64,000 nt of DNA from NCBI GenBank assembly GCA_035544675.1, contig DATKCA010000190.1, forward strand, positions 62,001-126,000, given 5' to 3'. The notes under the pieces were generated by a model. The model made no database searches. It worked only from the letters and a program-made list of their open reading frames with translations, and was not told the DNA's origin. A program made the position numbers and the translations under genes. Shown here in pieces: positions 16,918 through 25,500 of the stretch. Position 1 is the first letter of the stretch, and each line of letters opens with the position of its first letter. The DNA is from DATKCA01 sp035544675 (GTDB lineage Bacteria > Acidobacteriota > Thermoanaerobaculia > Gp7-AA8).

Positions 16918-18321
16918 TCAATCCACCGAAAGCCGCGCCATGAGCGCCTCGAGCCTCCGCAGCGTTCGCGTCCGGCCGAGCGTGACCGCAACGTCGAAGA
17001 TCGGCGGCGACGACATTTTCCCCGTCAGCGCCACGCGCATCGGGTGAATGTACTTCCCAGCATTGAGCTCCTGCTGATGCGCCAGCGCGCGCAACGCCTG
17101 TTCGGTGGCCGTCACGTCGAACGGCTCCACCTCGGCCAGAACGTTGTAGAGATCCTGCATGCGCTGGCGGATGTCGTCGCCTTTCAGATGCTTCAGGACC
17201 GCGTCGGGCTCGTACACCACCGTGTCGTCAGGCGAGAGGTACGGCTGCATCAGCTCGGCCACATCGCGCAAAGTCCTGCCGCGCGTCTTGTTCAGCTCGA
17301 TCGCGCCGCGCAGCGCTTCAAAGGGGGGCGCGCCGGGGGGCAGAAAAGGGCGCAGATGCCGCTCCACCTCTTCCGCGGGCATGCGCATGAGGTACTGGCC
17401 ATTCATCCAGAGCAGCTTCTCCGCGTCGAAGACGGCGGGAGCCTTGTGCACGCCGGAGAGGTCGAAGCTGGCCGCGGCCTCATCGCGCGAAATGATCTCG
17501 CGGTTGTCGCCGGGATTCCATCCCAGGAGCGTGAGAAAGTTGAAGAGCGCGTCGGGAAGGATGCCCAGGTCGCGGTATTCCTCCGCCGAGGTGGCGCCCG
17601 TGCGCTTGCTGAGACGCTTGCGATCACTGCCGAGGATCAGGGGCAGGTGCGCGAATGACGGCTCCGCGGCCCCGAATGCACGGAACAGAAGGACATGCTT
17701 CGGTGTGTTCGACAGGTGGTCGTCGCCGCGCGCGACGTGCGTGATGGCCATGTCGATGTCGTCGACCACCACGGAAAGGTGGTACGTGGGGTTGCCGTCG
17801 GAGCGGATCAGGACGAAGTCATCGATCAGCTCACCCTCGAAGTTCACGTCGCCGCGAATGAGGTCGTGGAACGCGATCGGGCCGGGCGGAACCTTGAAGC
17901 GGATGACGTGCGGCGTATTCGCGATCGTCACGGAGGTCTCGGCAATGGCCCGGCAGCGGCCGGAGTATCGATACGGCTTTCCGCTGGTCTCGGCGGCCAG
18001 GCGGTCCGCCTCCAACTCCTCGATGGTGCAGTGGCAGCGGTAGGCTTTCCCCTCCTTCACCAGCCCCTCGGCGCGCTCGCGGTAGAGAGCCAGGCGATCG
18101 CTCTGGTAGATCGGGCCTTCGTCCCACTCGATGCCGAGCCAGTGAAGCGAGCTGATGATCTGCTCGGCGTGACGCTGGCGCGAGCGCTCTACGTCCGTAT
18201 CTTCAATGCGCAGAGCCATTTTGCCGCCGTGGCGGCGGGCCTGGAGCAGGTTGAAGATCGCCGTGCGGGCGCCGCCGACGTGGAGAAAGCCGGTCGGAGA
18301 AGGGGCAAAGCGGAGCTTCAC
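16918..18321 (-). CDS. gltX: Glutamyl-tRNA synthetase
   Basis: Charges tRNA(Glu) with glutamate. The class I signatures are clear: RFAPSPTGFLHVGG (HIGH-like HVGG), LRIEDTD, ARGDDHLSNTP, and SDRKRLSKR (KMSKS-like). The start chosen is GTG at the KLRFAPSPTG junction because GluRS normally begins a few residues before FAPSPTG. An upstream ATG in frame would overlap the divergent pilin start. Length, 467 residues, is standard. The motifs do not decide whether it is discriminating or also charges tRNA(Gln). Confidence 0.95.
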   Translation of the reverse strand: MKLRFAPSPTGFLHVGGARTAIFNLLQARRHGGKMALRIEDTDVERSRQRHAEQIISSLHWLGIEWDEGPIYQSDRLALYRERAEGLVKEGKAYRCHCTIEELEADRLAAETSGKPYRYSGRCRAIAETSVTIANTPHVIRFKVPPGPIAFHDLIRGDVNFEGELIDDFVLIRSDGNPTYHLSVVVDDIDMAITHVARGDDHLSNTPKHVLLFRAFGAAEPSFAHLPLILGSDRKRLSKRTGATSAEEYRDLGILPDALFNFLTLLGWNPGDNREIISRDEAAASFDLSGVHKAPAVFDAEKLLWMNGQYLMRMPAEEVERHLRPFLPPGAPPFEALRGAIELNKTRGRTLRDVAELMQPYLSPDDTVVYEPDAVLKHLKGDDIRQRMQDLYNVLAEVEPFDVTATEQALRALAHQQELNAGKYIHPMRVALTGKMSSPPIFDVAVTLGRTRTLRRLEALMARLSVD

Positions 18322-18361
18322 GGCGGGCGAGTCTAACACCGCGTACAATCGCAGAACCCTC

Positions 18362-18748
18362 ATGCGCTCTCAGCGCGGTTTCTCACTGATCGAGCTGCTC
18401 TTCGCGCTTCTGATCCTGACGCTGGTGATCCTAACCACGCTTGCCATGTTCGCCGAACGGAACAGGCGGCTGCAGCAGGCCAGCGAGCTCATCCTCGCCT
18501 ACCAGGCCCTCGCCAACGAGTCCGAGGTGGTCCGCCGTGTCGGCTACGGTCAGCTGGAGCTCATCGACGACGACTTCAGCACCGACACGACGATCCTGCG
18601 GCCGCTGGCGCCGTTTGCCACCGCGGTCGACGTGACGGTCGTCCGGCCGGGGGTGAAGAGCGTGACGCTCTCGATCAAATGGCGCGCCGACAAGGAAGCG
18701 AAGCTATCGCTGTTTCGCGTCGATACGGGAGGCACCAACCTGTGGTGA
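18362..18748 (+). CDS. Type II secretion/type IV pilus pseudopilin (prepilin)
   Basis: A 128-residue class III signal protein. The short basic leader MRSQRG is followed by the prepilin peptidase site G/FSLIE with Glu at +5, and a long hydrophobic helix (FSLIELLFALLILTLVILTT). The globular part is small. It resembles PilV/GspI/GspJ minor pseudopilins. It is the first of three overlapping genes of this type and is divergent from gltX. The major pilin, the secretion ATPase and the secretin are not in this window, so pilus versus secretion system cannot be settled. Confidence 0.85.
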   Translation: MRSQRGFSLIELLFALLILTLVILTTLAMFAERNRRLQQASELILAYQALANESEVVRRVGYGQLELIDDDFSTDTTILRPLAPFATAVDVTVVRPGVKSVTLSIKWRADKEAKLSLFRVDTGGTNLW

Positions 18749-19293
18749 AGGTCCGCCGGGAACGTGGCTACACGCTGATCGAAGTCATCTTCTCGCTGGC
18801 GATCTTCGGGTTCTTTCTCTTCACGCTGACGGCACTGATGACGGAGATGCGGCTCCTGGAGCGGCACTACCCGATCGACTACATGCGTCATCCGCAGGTG
18901 ATCGCGCTGATGTCGCGCATGCGCAAGGACGTGGTCGACGCATTCGGATCGAGTCCCTACCCTGCTGTGTTCGTCGAACGGACGATGACGCCGGACGGCC
19001 CGGTCGTGACGGAGCACCGGCAGTCCTCGAAGACCCTGATCATCACCTCCGTGCAGACGACGGGATTCACGCAGACGATCGTGTGGGACTTCTCGACGCC
19101 GGGGGAAGCGCGGCGAAAAGCATTCAGCGTCGGCTCGCTGGTCTCGAACTGGGTCGCGCGCGGGCTGCCTGCCGAGTTCACGATCAACACGTTCGAGATC
19201 GAGGACCGCCCGTATTCGGTTCGCCTGATCGCGAAGGACAGGAGGGGAAGGCTTGCCATCGACCAGATCTTCCAGCCCCGCTCGCACGAGTGA
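18745..19293 (+). CDS. Pseudopilin (prepilin), second of three
   Basis: A 182-residue protein with a GTG start overlapping the previous stop as GTGA; a GTG three bases earlier is an alternative. The leader VKVRRERG precedes the cleavage site G/YTLIE with Glu at +5, then a hydrophobic helix (VIFSLAIFGFFLFTLTALM). The C-terminal domain is beta-rich. It resembles GspJ/PilW-type minor pseudopilins in size. Translational coupling with the neighbours suggests the three products form one tip complex, as minor pseudopilins do. Confidence 0.83.
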   Translation: MKVRRERGYTLIEVIFSLAIFGFFLFTLTALMTEMRLLERHYPIDYMRHPQVIALMSRMRKDVVDAFGSSPYPAVFVERTMTPDGPVVTEHRQSSKTLIITSVQTTGFTQTIVWDFSTPGEARRKAFSVGSLVSNWVARGLPAEFTINTFEIEDRPYSVRLIAKDRRGRLAIDQIFQPRSHE

Positions 19294-19669
19294 GCGAGGC
19301 TTCGCGCTGATCGCGGCGTTGACGCTGGCCGTCCTCTACTTCGCCCTGATGCAGCTGATTCTCATCGACTCGTCGCGCGCGCTGGCGGAGGCGCAGCGGT
19401 TCCGCGCGCGCGTCATGGCGGCCACGCTGGCCGAGGATGCGGCCGAGCTCGCTGCGCTGAACATGCGCGGACGGACGAGTTCGCGCGTCGACATCAAAGA
19501 GCCCGATCACGAGATGAAGGCCGATTACACGCGCTCAGGCGAGAACTTCGAGATCGTGGCGCGAGCCAGGGCCATCGGTGCGATGACGCAATCCGCGGGA
19601 GTGAGGGTTCAGGGAAGGATGACCGAGAGCGGCGTGATCAAGATCGACTACACCATGCACGAGCAGTGA
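19253..19669 (+). CDS. Pseudopilin lacking Glu5 (GspK/PilX-like), third of three
   Basis: A 138-residue protein. The start is TTG, preceded by a good ribosome site (GGAGGGG), and overlaps the previous gene by 41 bases. The leader ends in SERG/FALIA, so +5 is Ala rather than the usual Glu. That is known for GspK, the tip pseudopilin. The hydrophobic helix is ALIAALTLAVLYFALMQLIL. It is much shorter than typical GspK, so a PilX-like role is also possible. It ends the pseudopilin run and is followed by a palindromic repeat. Confidence 0.78.
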   Translation: MPSTRSSSPARTSERGFALIAALTLAVLYFALMQLILIDSSRALAEAQRFRARVMAATLAEDAAELAALNMRGRTSSRVDIKEPDHEMKADYTRSGENFEIVARARAIGAMTQSAGVRVQGRMTESGVIKIDYTMHEQ

Positions 19670-19681
19670 GCAGGCCCGTTT

Positions 19682-19781
19682 AGCTAGTTCTTAGTCCTTA
19701 GTCCTTAGGAGAACCGGTCGAAGTTCGTTCTCCTAACGACTAAGGACTAAGGACTAAGGACTAAGGCCTAACTATAGCTAG
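19682..19781. repeat. TTAGTCC/GGACTAA inverted repeat (family A), copy 1
   Basis: Tandem TTAGTCC words on the left and GGACTAA words on the right fold into a long hairpin between the pseudopilin stop and the convergent small-protein stop, which lies in the outer right arm. The same words recur at 21737-21820. It could act as a bidirectional terminator. Confidence 0.85.
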
Positions 19782-20023
19782 CGTCGTCGCAGCAGCCCGG
19801 CACCGATCACCAGAGCGGCGAGGCCGCCCAGGACCGTTCCGGGGTTCTTTTGCGCATAGCCGCGGAACTTCTCCAGCGACTGGCGCGCGCGGATGTTGCC
19901 CGAGTTGATGCCGACCTTCTGGAGAAGACCGCTCAGCCCGCTGGGCGGCGCCTCTCTGTGGGGCGTTGCCGTCACTGGCTGATACGGGTGGAACTGATTG
20001 GAAGGATTCACGTTATCTACCAT
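19778..20023 (-). CDS. Small membrane protein with C-terminal Gly-rich helix
   Basis: An 81-residue protein preceded by a strong ribosome site (GGAGGAAG). The N-terminal half is polar and Pro/Gln-rich. The C-terminus (NPGTVLGGLAALVIGAGLLRRR) is a single short Gly-rich transmembrane helix ending in Arg residues, giving a tail-anchored look. The middle (LQKVGINSGNIRARQSLEKFRGYAQ) is probably an amphipathic helix. I do not recognise a family with confidence. It is divergent from the following small gene by about 100 bases. Confidence 0.65.
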   Translation of the reverse strand: MVDNVNPSNQFHPYQPVTATPHREAPPSGLSGLLQKVGINSGNIRARQSLEKFRGYAQKNPGTVLGGLAALVIGAGLLRRR

Positions 20024-20122
20024 GCACTTCCTCCTTTTGCACGGTTATTTATAGTGCGAATAGGGTGCCATTCGAACGGTGAGGAACTGCTACAATCCGC
20101 GCGGCTTCAGCAGGGAGAGACG

Positions 20123-20317
20123 ATGGCTGGTAACCCGCGCGATCACGTGAAAGGAAAGGGATTCTGGGACGGCGGCGCATCCGCCCACGGCACCAACAAG
20201 GAATCCGCGGGGAGGCCGAGCGGGGTTCCCGGCACGCGCCGGCCGCGACGGGTGGGCATCAGCAGCGACATCGAGTTTCCGCCCGAGCCGGAAACGAGAC
20301 ACGAGACAGAAGCGTGA
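20123..20317 (+). CDS. Small basic hypothetical protein
   Basis: A 64-residue polar, probably disordered protein (MAGNPRDHVKGKGFWDGG...) with no membrane segment. A ribosome site (GGGAGAG) lies just before the ATG. Its stop overlaps the next gene's start as GTGA, so it should be co-translated with the RskA-like protein. No family was recognised. The coupling is the main support that it is a real gene. Confidence 0.6.
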   Translation: MAGNPRDHVKGKGFWDGGASAHGTNKESAGRPSGVPGTRRPRRVGISSDIEFPPEPETRHETEA

Positions 20318-20904
20318 CGACCGATCCTCAAGCGACACCCACACCAGCCGATCCGCCCGGCGAGGCGACCCTCCGGCAGCGTATGAGCGGCTTCAACCCG
20401 TGGTGGCTGGCCATCGCGGCGACGCTCCTTCTGGCGTTGTGGGGATGGCGTGAGTTCGGAATCCGCGTCGCGCGCGAGAACGAGAAGTCGCAGGAGGCGG
20501 AGATCAACCGCCTCGAGACGGAGAATGACCGGCTCGTCCGGCAGCTCGAGAAGGCGACCACGGAGCTTGGTGCACTCGCTTCCGCGCATGTCGAGATCGT
20601 GACACTGGACGGCCAGCCCGCCGCTCCCGCGGCGTCAGGAAAAGTCTTCGTCGATCTGAAGGAGCGGCGTGCGGTGGCGTTCTTCTACAACCTTCCCGTG
20701 AGTCCGCCCGGACAGCAGTACCGGCTGTGGATCGTGTCGCCGGAGGCGCAGATGGACGGCGGCGCGTTCGTGGTGCCGCGCTCGGGCCGCGCGTCGCTGT
20801 CGGTCGGGGGGATGCCGGAGGACGCTCAGTCCTTCCAGGTCACTCTTGGCGAGGGGGAAGAGCCCTTTGTCAGCGGAACGATCGCGGCGCGGCCACTGGT
20901 GTAG
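20314..20904 (+). CDS. RskA-like (anti-sigma-factor C-terminal domain) membrane protein
   Basis: A 196-residue protein with a GTG start. One transmembrane helix (WWLAIAATLLLALWGW) is followed by a coiled coil (about 50-90, heptads with Glu/Leu). The C-terminal periplasmic domain (KVFVDLKERRAVAFFYNLPVSPPGQQYRLWIV...) resembles the anti-sigma-K (RskA) domain. The N-terminal cytoplasmic part is only about 30 residues and lacks a visible sigma-binding zinc motif, and no sigma factor is next door. It may be a reduced homologue rather than a working anti-sigma factor. The stop lies inside a palindromic repeat. Confidence 0.75.
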   Translation: MTTDPQATPTPADPPGEATLRQRMSGFNPWWLAIAATLLLALWGWREFGIRVARENEKSQEAEINRLETENDRLVRQLEKATTELGALASAHVEIVTLDGQPAAPAASGKVFVDLKERRAVAFFYNLPVSPPGQQYRLWIVSPEAQMDGGAFVVPRSGRASLSVGGMPEDAQSFQVTLGEGEEPFVSGTIAARPLV

Positions 20905-20936
20905 TGCGATGCCACGTATTTTCGACGCACTACACT
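20900..20936. repeat. GTAGTGCG...CGCACTAC palindrome (family B), truncated copy
   Basis: Arms TGTAGTGCG and CGCACTACA enclose 17 bases. The right 26 bases differ at one position from the right arm of the full-length copy at 53426-53492, while the left arm is mostly deleted. The TAG stop of the RskA-like gene lies in the left arm. Confidence 0.8.
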
Positions 20937-20952
20937 GCCTGGTGAGTCCCCG

Positions 20953-21723
20953 CTACAGACCGACGATGTTGTAGCCGCAGTCGACGAACATCACCTCTCC
21001 GGTGATTCCCGACGAGAGGCTCGACACCAGGAAGAGTGCGGCGTTTCCGACCTCCTCCAGCTCGACGTTGCGGCGCAGCGGCGCCTTCTCCGCGTGGTGC
21101 TTCAGCATGCCGGTGAAGCCCTTGATGCCGCGCGCCGCGAGCGTGTTCACCGGCCCCGCGGAGATCGCGTTCACGCGAATCGCTTTCGGACCGAGGTTCG
21201 CCGCAAGGTAGCGGACGGACGACTCCAGCGAGGCCTTGGCCACGCCCATCACGTTGTAGCCTTCCACGGCTTTCTCGGCACCGTAGTACGTGAGCGCGAG
21301 AACTGAGCCTCCACCGGCCTTCTCCATCAGCGGAGCGGCGGCGCGCGTGAGCGCCACGAGCGAGTAGGCGGAGATGTCATGAGCGAGCCTGAAGCCGTCC
21401 CGCGATGTCTTCACGAATTCGTTCTCGAGGTCTTCGCGCGGCGCGAACGCCACGGCGTGAACGACCGCATCGAGTTTGCCGAATGACTCGCCGACGCCGC
21501 GGAACACGGTGTCGATCTCGCCGTCGTTCGTCACGTCGCATGGCAGGAGCAGCGAGCCCTCCAGCCTGGAGCTCAACTCCTCGACGCTCTCTTTCAGGCG
21601 CTCGCCCTGGTACGTGAACGCAAGGCGCATCCCCTCCCGCGAGAGCGCCTGCGCGATCGCCCACGCGATCGAGCGCTTGTTGGCAACGCCGAAGATGATT
21701 CCCGTTTTTCCTTCGAGCAGCAT
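20953..21723 (-). CDS. fabI: Enoyl-[acyl-carrier-protein] reductase (NADH)
   Basis: Reduces enoyl-ACP in the last step of each fatty-acid elongation cycle; it is the target of triclosan-type inhibitors. The 256-residue atypical SDR has the NAD motif GVANKRSIAWAIA, the catalytic YNVMGVAK (Tyr-x6-Lys) and the AISAGPVNTLAARGI substrate loop, all characteristic of FabI rather than FabL, FabV or FabK. The length is standard. It is followed after a palindrome by the rskA-like gene in convergent orientation. No other fab genes lie nearby. Confidence 0.96.
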   Translation of the reverse strand: MLLEGKTGIIFGVANKRSIAWAIAQALSREGMRLAFTYQGERLKESVEELSSRLEGSLLLPCDVTNDGEIDTVFRGVGESFGKLDAVVHAVAFAPREDLENEFVKTSRDGFRLAHDISAYSLVALTRAAAPLMEKAGGGSVLALTYYGAEKAVEGYNVMGVAKASLESSVRYLAANLGPKAIRVNAISAGPVNTLAARGIKGFTGMLKHHAEKAPLRRNVELEEVGNAALFLVSSLSSGITGEVMFVDCGYNIVGL

Positions 21724-21736
21724 GCGGGAATCATAT

Positions 21737-21820
21737 GCCTTAGGCGTTAGGCCTTAGTCCTTAGGCCTTAGGGCTAATTCGATCTACTAAGGACTAAGGA
21801 CTAAGGACTAAGGACTAAAG
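21737..21820. repeat. TTAGTCC/GGACTAA inverted repeat (family A), copy 2
   Basis: Left arm words CCTTAGTCCTTAGG, right arm four tandem GGACTAA units, enclosing a short AATTCGATC-containing loop. It lies between the fabI start and the DUF962 gene; the DUF962 stop codon (TAG) and last codons (Ser-Pro) are encoded within the repeat. Confidence 0.85.
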
Positions 21821-22146
21821 CCGGCCTCGACTTTCGCTACTTCCTCCTCCATCCGCCCGGCCATCATGAGGAACAGCATCCGGTAGTCGGCGGCCAGCGA
21901 GTAGAAGGGGTGGCCGAACGTGGCCGGCTTGTTGTGCTCGACGAAGAAGTGCGCGTACCAGGCGAACGAATAGCCGACCAGAGGCACGGCCACGAGGATC
22001 CAGAGGTTGACGGCGAAGGCCACTCCGAAGAGGACGACGGCCAAAATGGATCCAATGGCGTGCAGCAGGCGTGTCCGCGGCCGGCTGTGCTGCCGCACGT
22101 AGTACGGCCAGAACTCGGAGAATGACCGGATTTCCAGCGCTGCCAA
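21808..22146 (-). CDS. DUF962/Mpo1-like small membrane protein
   Basis: A roughly 112-residue protein with the DUF962 layout: an FSEFWPYYVRQHSRPRTRLLHAIGS start, two hydrophobic helices (ILAVVLFGVAFAVNLWILVAVPLVGY) and the histidine motif WYAHFFVEHNKPATFGHP. Yeast Mpo1, a relative, is a fatty-acid alpha-dioxygenase using histidine-bound iron; the bacterial role is not established. TTG is the likely start because no ATG precedes the domain closely; a longer N-terminus would overlap the divergent gene. The C-terminal Ser-Pro and stop come from the family A repeat. Confidence 0.8.
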   Translation of the reverse strand: MAALEIRSFSEFWPYYVRQHSRPRTRLLHAIGSILAVVLFGVAFAVNLWILVAVPLVGYSFAWYAHFFVEHNKPATFGHPFYSLAADYRMLFLMMAGRMEEEVAKVEAGFSP

Positions 22147-22206
22147 GTGCTGCCGATTCTCCCACGAACTTCCGTGGCACTTCAATTGCTCGGCCTGTCT
22201 ACCGTC

Positions 22207-22449
22207 ATGGCTCAGGACTTTGAACAGACTCTCAGGGAGATCTTCGGCGAGCAGATCAGCAAGTTCTCGCAGTTTCAGTCGGATCAGGTGAAAAAGCTCA
22301 CCACCAAGCTGCATGAGATCGCGCGCGAGGCCGTGAAGGACGAGTTGACGCGTCTGAACACCGAGGTCGCCGATCTGCAGACCCGGCTGGCGCGGCTGGA
22401 GTCGGAGCGCGCGCAGGCCGCCGCCGAGGCCGTCGAACCGTCTTTCTGA
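22207..22449 (+). CDS. Small coiled-coil protein
   Basis: An 80-residue charged helical protein (MAQDFEQTLREIFGEQISKF...) with a C-terminal heptad-like coiled coil (LNTEVADLQTRLARLESERAQ). There is no signal or membrane segment. It is faintly reminiscent of UbiK/BMFP-type accessory proteins in size and helical shape, but I would not name it. It is divergent from the DUF962 gene. The stop is five bases before a family C palindrome. Confidence 0.6.
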   Translation: MAQDFEQTLREIFGEQISKFSQFQSDQVKKLTTKLHEIAREAVKDELTRLNTEVADLQTRLARLESERAQAAAEAVEPSF

Positions 22450-22453
22450 TTTT

Positions 22454-22543
22454 GTCATCCCGGGCGTAGCGAGGGATTTGGGGGACGGGTGGCACGGCCG
22501 CGTACCGCCCGCCACCCGGATTCCTCGCTACGCTCGGAATGAC
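22454..22543. repeat. GCGTAGCGAGG palindrome (family C), copy 1
   Basis: GTCATCCCGGGCGTAGCGAG on the left and CTCGCTACGCTCGGAATGAC on the right, with a GC-rich loop. It fills the gap between the coiled-coil gene stop and the convergent TamB-TamA stop, touching the latter. Confidence 0.88.
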
Positions 22544-25500
22544 TAGAACGGGTAACCGAGCGTGATCGAGTAGGAGAACGACCGGTCGTAGAACTGCCGG
22601 TTGAACGGGAAGCCTACGTCGAACCGCAGCGGTCCCACCGGCGAGAGGTAGCGCACTCCCACGCCGGCGCCGTAGCGCAGCTCGCCGAAGTCGATCCGGT
22701 TCGCAAACACGTTGCCGATGTCCGTGAACACCGCGCCGCCTACGCTGCTGAAGATCGGGAAGCGGTACTCGGCGTTGACGAGGAACAGCGCGTTGCCGCC
22801 CAGCGGGACGATGCGAAAGCTGTCCCGGGTGCCATCCAGGTCGACGAGCGTGGGCTGGCATCCCGGGAATCCGCCGCGCGGCGGCGCCGGGCCCTGGCCG
22901 GGACTGACGAACTCCTGGCAGAGCGTCCCCAGCAGATCGAGCGGATACGCGCGGTGCGAGGTGTCGCCGCCAGCCGTGAAGCGCTCCGAGAGCGGGATGA
23001 AGCGCTCGTTCTCGATCGTGGCGGGATCATCAGAGCCCAGCGGCTGGATGAAGCCGACTCTTCCGGAGAGCGCCACGACCGTCCGCGCGCTCACCGGCAG
23101 ATACCACGCGCCCTGAACGAACTCCTTGAGGAACTGCGAGTCGGCCGAGAAGAGCTTGAACGCGTATTCGACCGAGGCGCTGGTGAAGAATCCGCGCGTG
23201 GGGTTGATGACGTCGTTGCGCCGGTCCCAGAAGAACGTCGGCGTGACGCTGGAGATCTGGATGTCCAGCAGGTTGCGATCGATCCCCGGGATGATGACGT
23301 CCTGGTCGGCGCAGAGATCGCCCTGCAGGCACTCCGAGATCTTGTACTGATACTGGATGGACCAGCGCGTGCGGTAACTCGACACTTTCGACGCCTCGAT
23401 CGATGTGCCGCGCTGCAGGATGCGCGTTTCCTTGCGCGTGGCGTCGTCGGTCTGGAAGATCGAGATCTGCACCGGGATGTTGAAGCGGCCGATGAACGGC
23501 TCGCGATAAGTGATGAACAACTCCTGCTCCTGAAGACCGCCCGTCGTACCGACCGTCTCCAGTCCGAGATAGCGTCCGGTACCGAAGAGGTTTCGGTGAG
23601 CCACGCCAGCGGCCACGCGGAACGACGTCTCCTGCTCCCCCTGGGTCGCTGACCGCTCGGCGCGCAGACCGACGGATCCGCTAATGGCCAGGTTGCGTCC
23701 TTCCTCCACCGAGATCGCCACGTCGCGGTCGCCGACCGAGGTTCCCGACTGCTCGGGCTGAATGTCCACGCGGCTGAAGATGCCGAGGCGGTAGAGGTTC
23801 TGCTGCGCTTCGAGGATGCTGGTGTAGCTGAACGCATCCCCCTTCTCCAGGTTCGCCTGCCGCAGGATCACCTCGGAGCTGGTGTAGGTGTTGCCGCTCA
23901 CCACCACGTCGTCGACGACGATGCGCGGTCCTTCCGCGATCACATAGCTCACCGCGGCGGAGGCCTTGTCCGGACTCACAACCACACGCTCGCGGATCTG
24001 CACTTCGGAATTGCCGCGGTTGGCGTAGAAGGTCTGCAGCGCCACTACGTCCTCGCGCAGAAGCTGAGGGTTGAGGGGCCCGCCCGCTTTCAGCCGCAGG
24101 CGCGGCAGGTTGTCCGCCGCGACCTGTTCGGCTCCCTCCAGCCTGACGCCGCTCACCAGAGTCTGCGGCCCTTCGGTGATGGGAAACGTGATGACGAGTG
24201 TGCCGTCCGCGTTCGCCGCCGGAACAGGAGCGCCGACGACCGCCTCCGAGAAGCCGTCCAGCCGGTAGTGCGACTCGAGCGCGTCGCGGTCTTCGCTGAT
24301 CTGCTCGCGGGTGACGCCGGTCGGGCGGCGGAACAGCGACGCGATGATTCCGCGGAAGCCTCCGCGCGGTGCCGTGGCCACCACGTCTTCGAGCTCGTCG
24401 TCCGACAGCTGGACGTTCCCCGTGAACTCGACGCCGGTCAGCCGGTAACGCGGTCCGGGCTTGACGTCGAACGTGACGACCCAGGTATCGCCGGCCATGC
24501 CGCTCTCGGTGTCCACGGCCGCATTGAGATGACCGCGTTGCTGGTAGGTCCTGACGATGTCCTGGGAGGCGCGCTCGATGGCGTCTTCGCTGTACGCCTG
24601 ATCGCCGCGGAAGGGAAGCAGACGGCGCACCGCGCTGCGATCGACACCGGTGACCTCGACGCGCACCGGCGCCCCGGCGTTGACCCGGTAGCGAAGACTG
24701 ACGGTCTTCGTCGCATCGTCGTAGACGTGCTCGACGAACTCCACCTCGGCGCGACGGTAGTTCTCCCGGGAGAGGAAGTCCTTGATGCGCTCGACGTCCC
24801 CTCGGGCCCGTTCGATCCGAAAGATCGCACCGGGCTTCTCGCGCATCCGGTCGATGAGCTGCTCCGGGGTGAAGGGAGCGATCTGGCCTTCGATGTTCAC
24901 GGTTGCCACCCGCGCTCGCGGCCCGGTGGTCACGTTGAACGTGATCCCCGCGGCGTTGCGCTCGCGGAAGAAGGTCGTTTCCGGATCGACAGTGGCCTCG
25001 AGGTAGCCCTGGCGAACGAGCTCCTCCTGAATCGCCACCGAGCTGTCGTCGACTGCATTGAGGGAGAGGACGTGGCCGAGCCTGATGGTCAGTCTCCGTT
25101 CCGCGTTGCGGCGCTCGTTCCCGGCCAGGCCGTCGAAGTCGATCTCCTCGACGCGGTAGTTGAGCGAGAGAGTGAACGTGACGATCGTGCCATCCGGACC
25201 TGGCTCGGCGTCGACGCGGATGTCGCGGAAGTTGCCGGTCGAGTAGAGGGACTTGATCGTGGACTGGACCTCGCGCCGGGTAAGCGGATCCCCGGGATCG
25301 AGCGTCACGTACTGCTCGAGCGCGGACGTATCGAACCCGCCGTCGGCCGTGAACCGCACCTCGGAGACCGCGCCGTCGGGCGGGATGGGAACGACGTCGG
25401 TGACGGGCGGGGGGGGAACGAGTGCGGCCTGCACCTCCCCGTCGCCGAGCGTGCCGAAGGAGAGGAACGGCTCGCCGCGACCGCGTTCGCCCCACGTCCA

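Noticed and set aside
18322..18363. Upstream ATG for gltX
   Set aside because: It adds 14 unconserved residues and shares the divergent pilin start; GTG at the FAPSPTG motif is better.
19682..21820. The tandem seven-base words as a CRISPR array or telomere-like repeat
   Set aside because: There are no regular 30-base repeats or unique spacers, and the units face each other to form hairpins.
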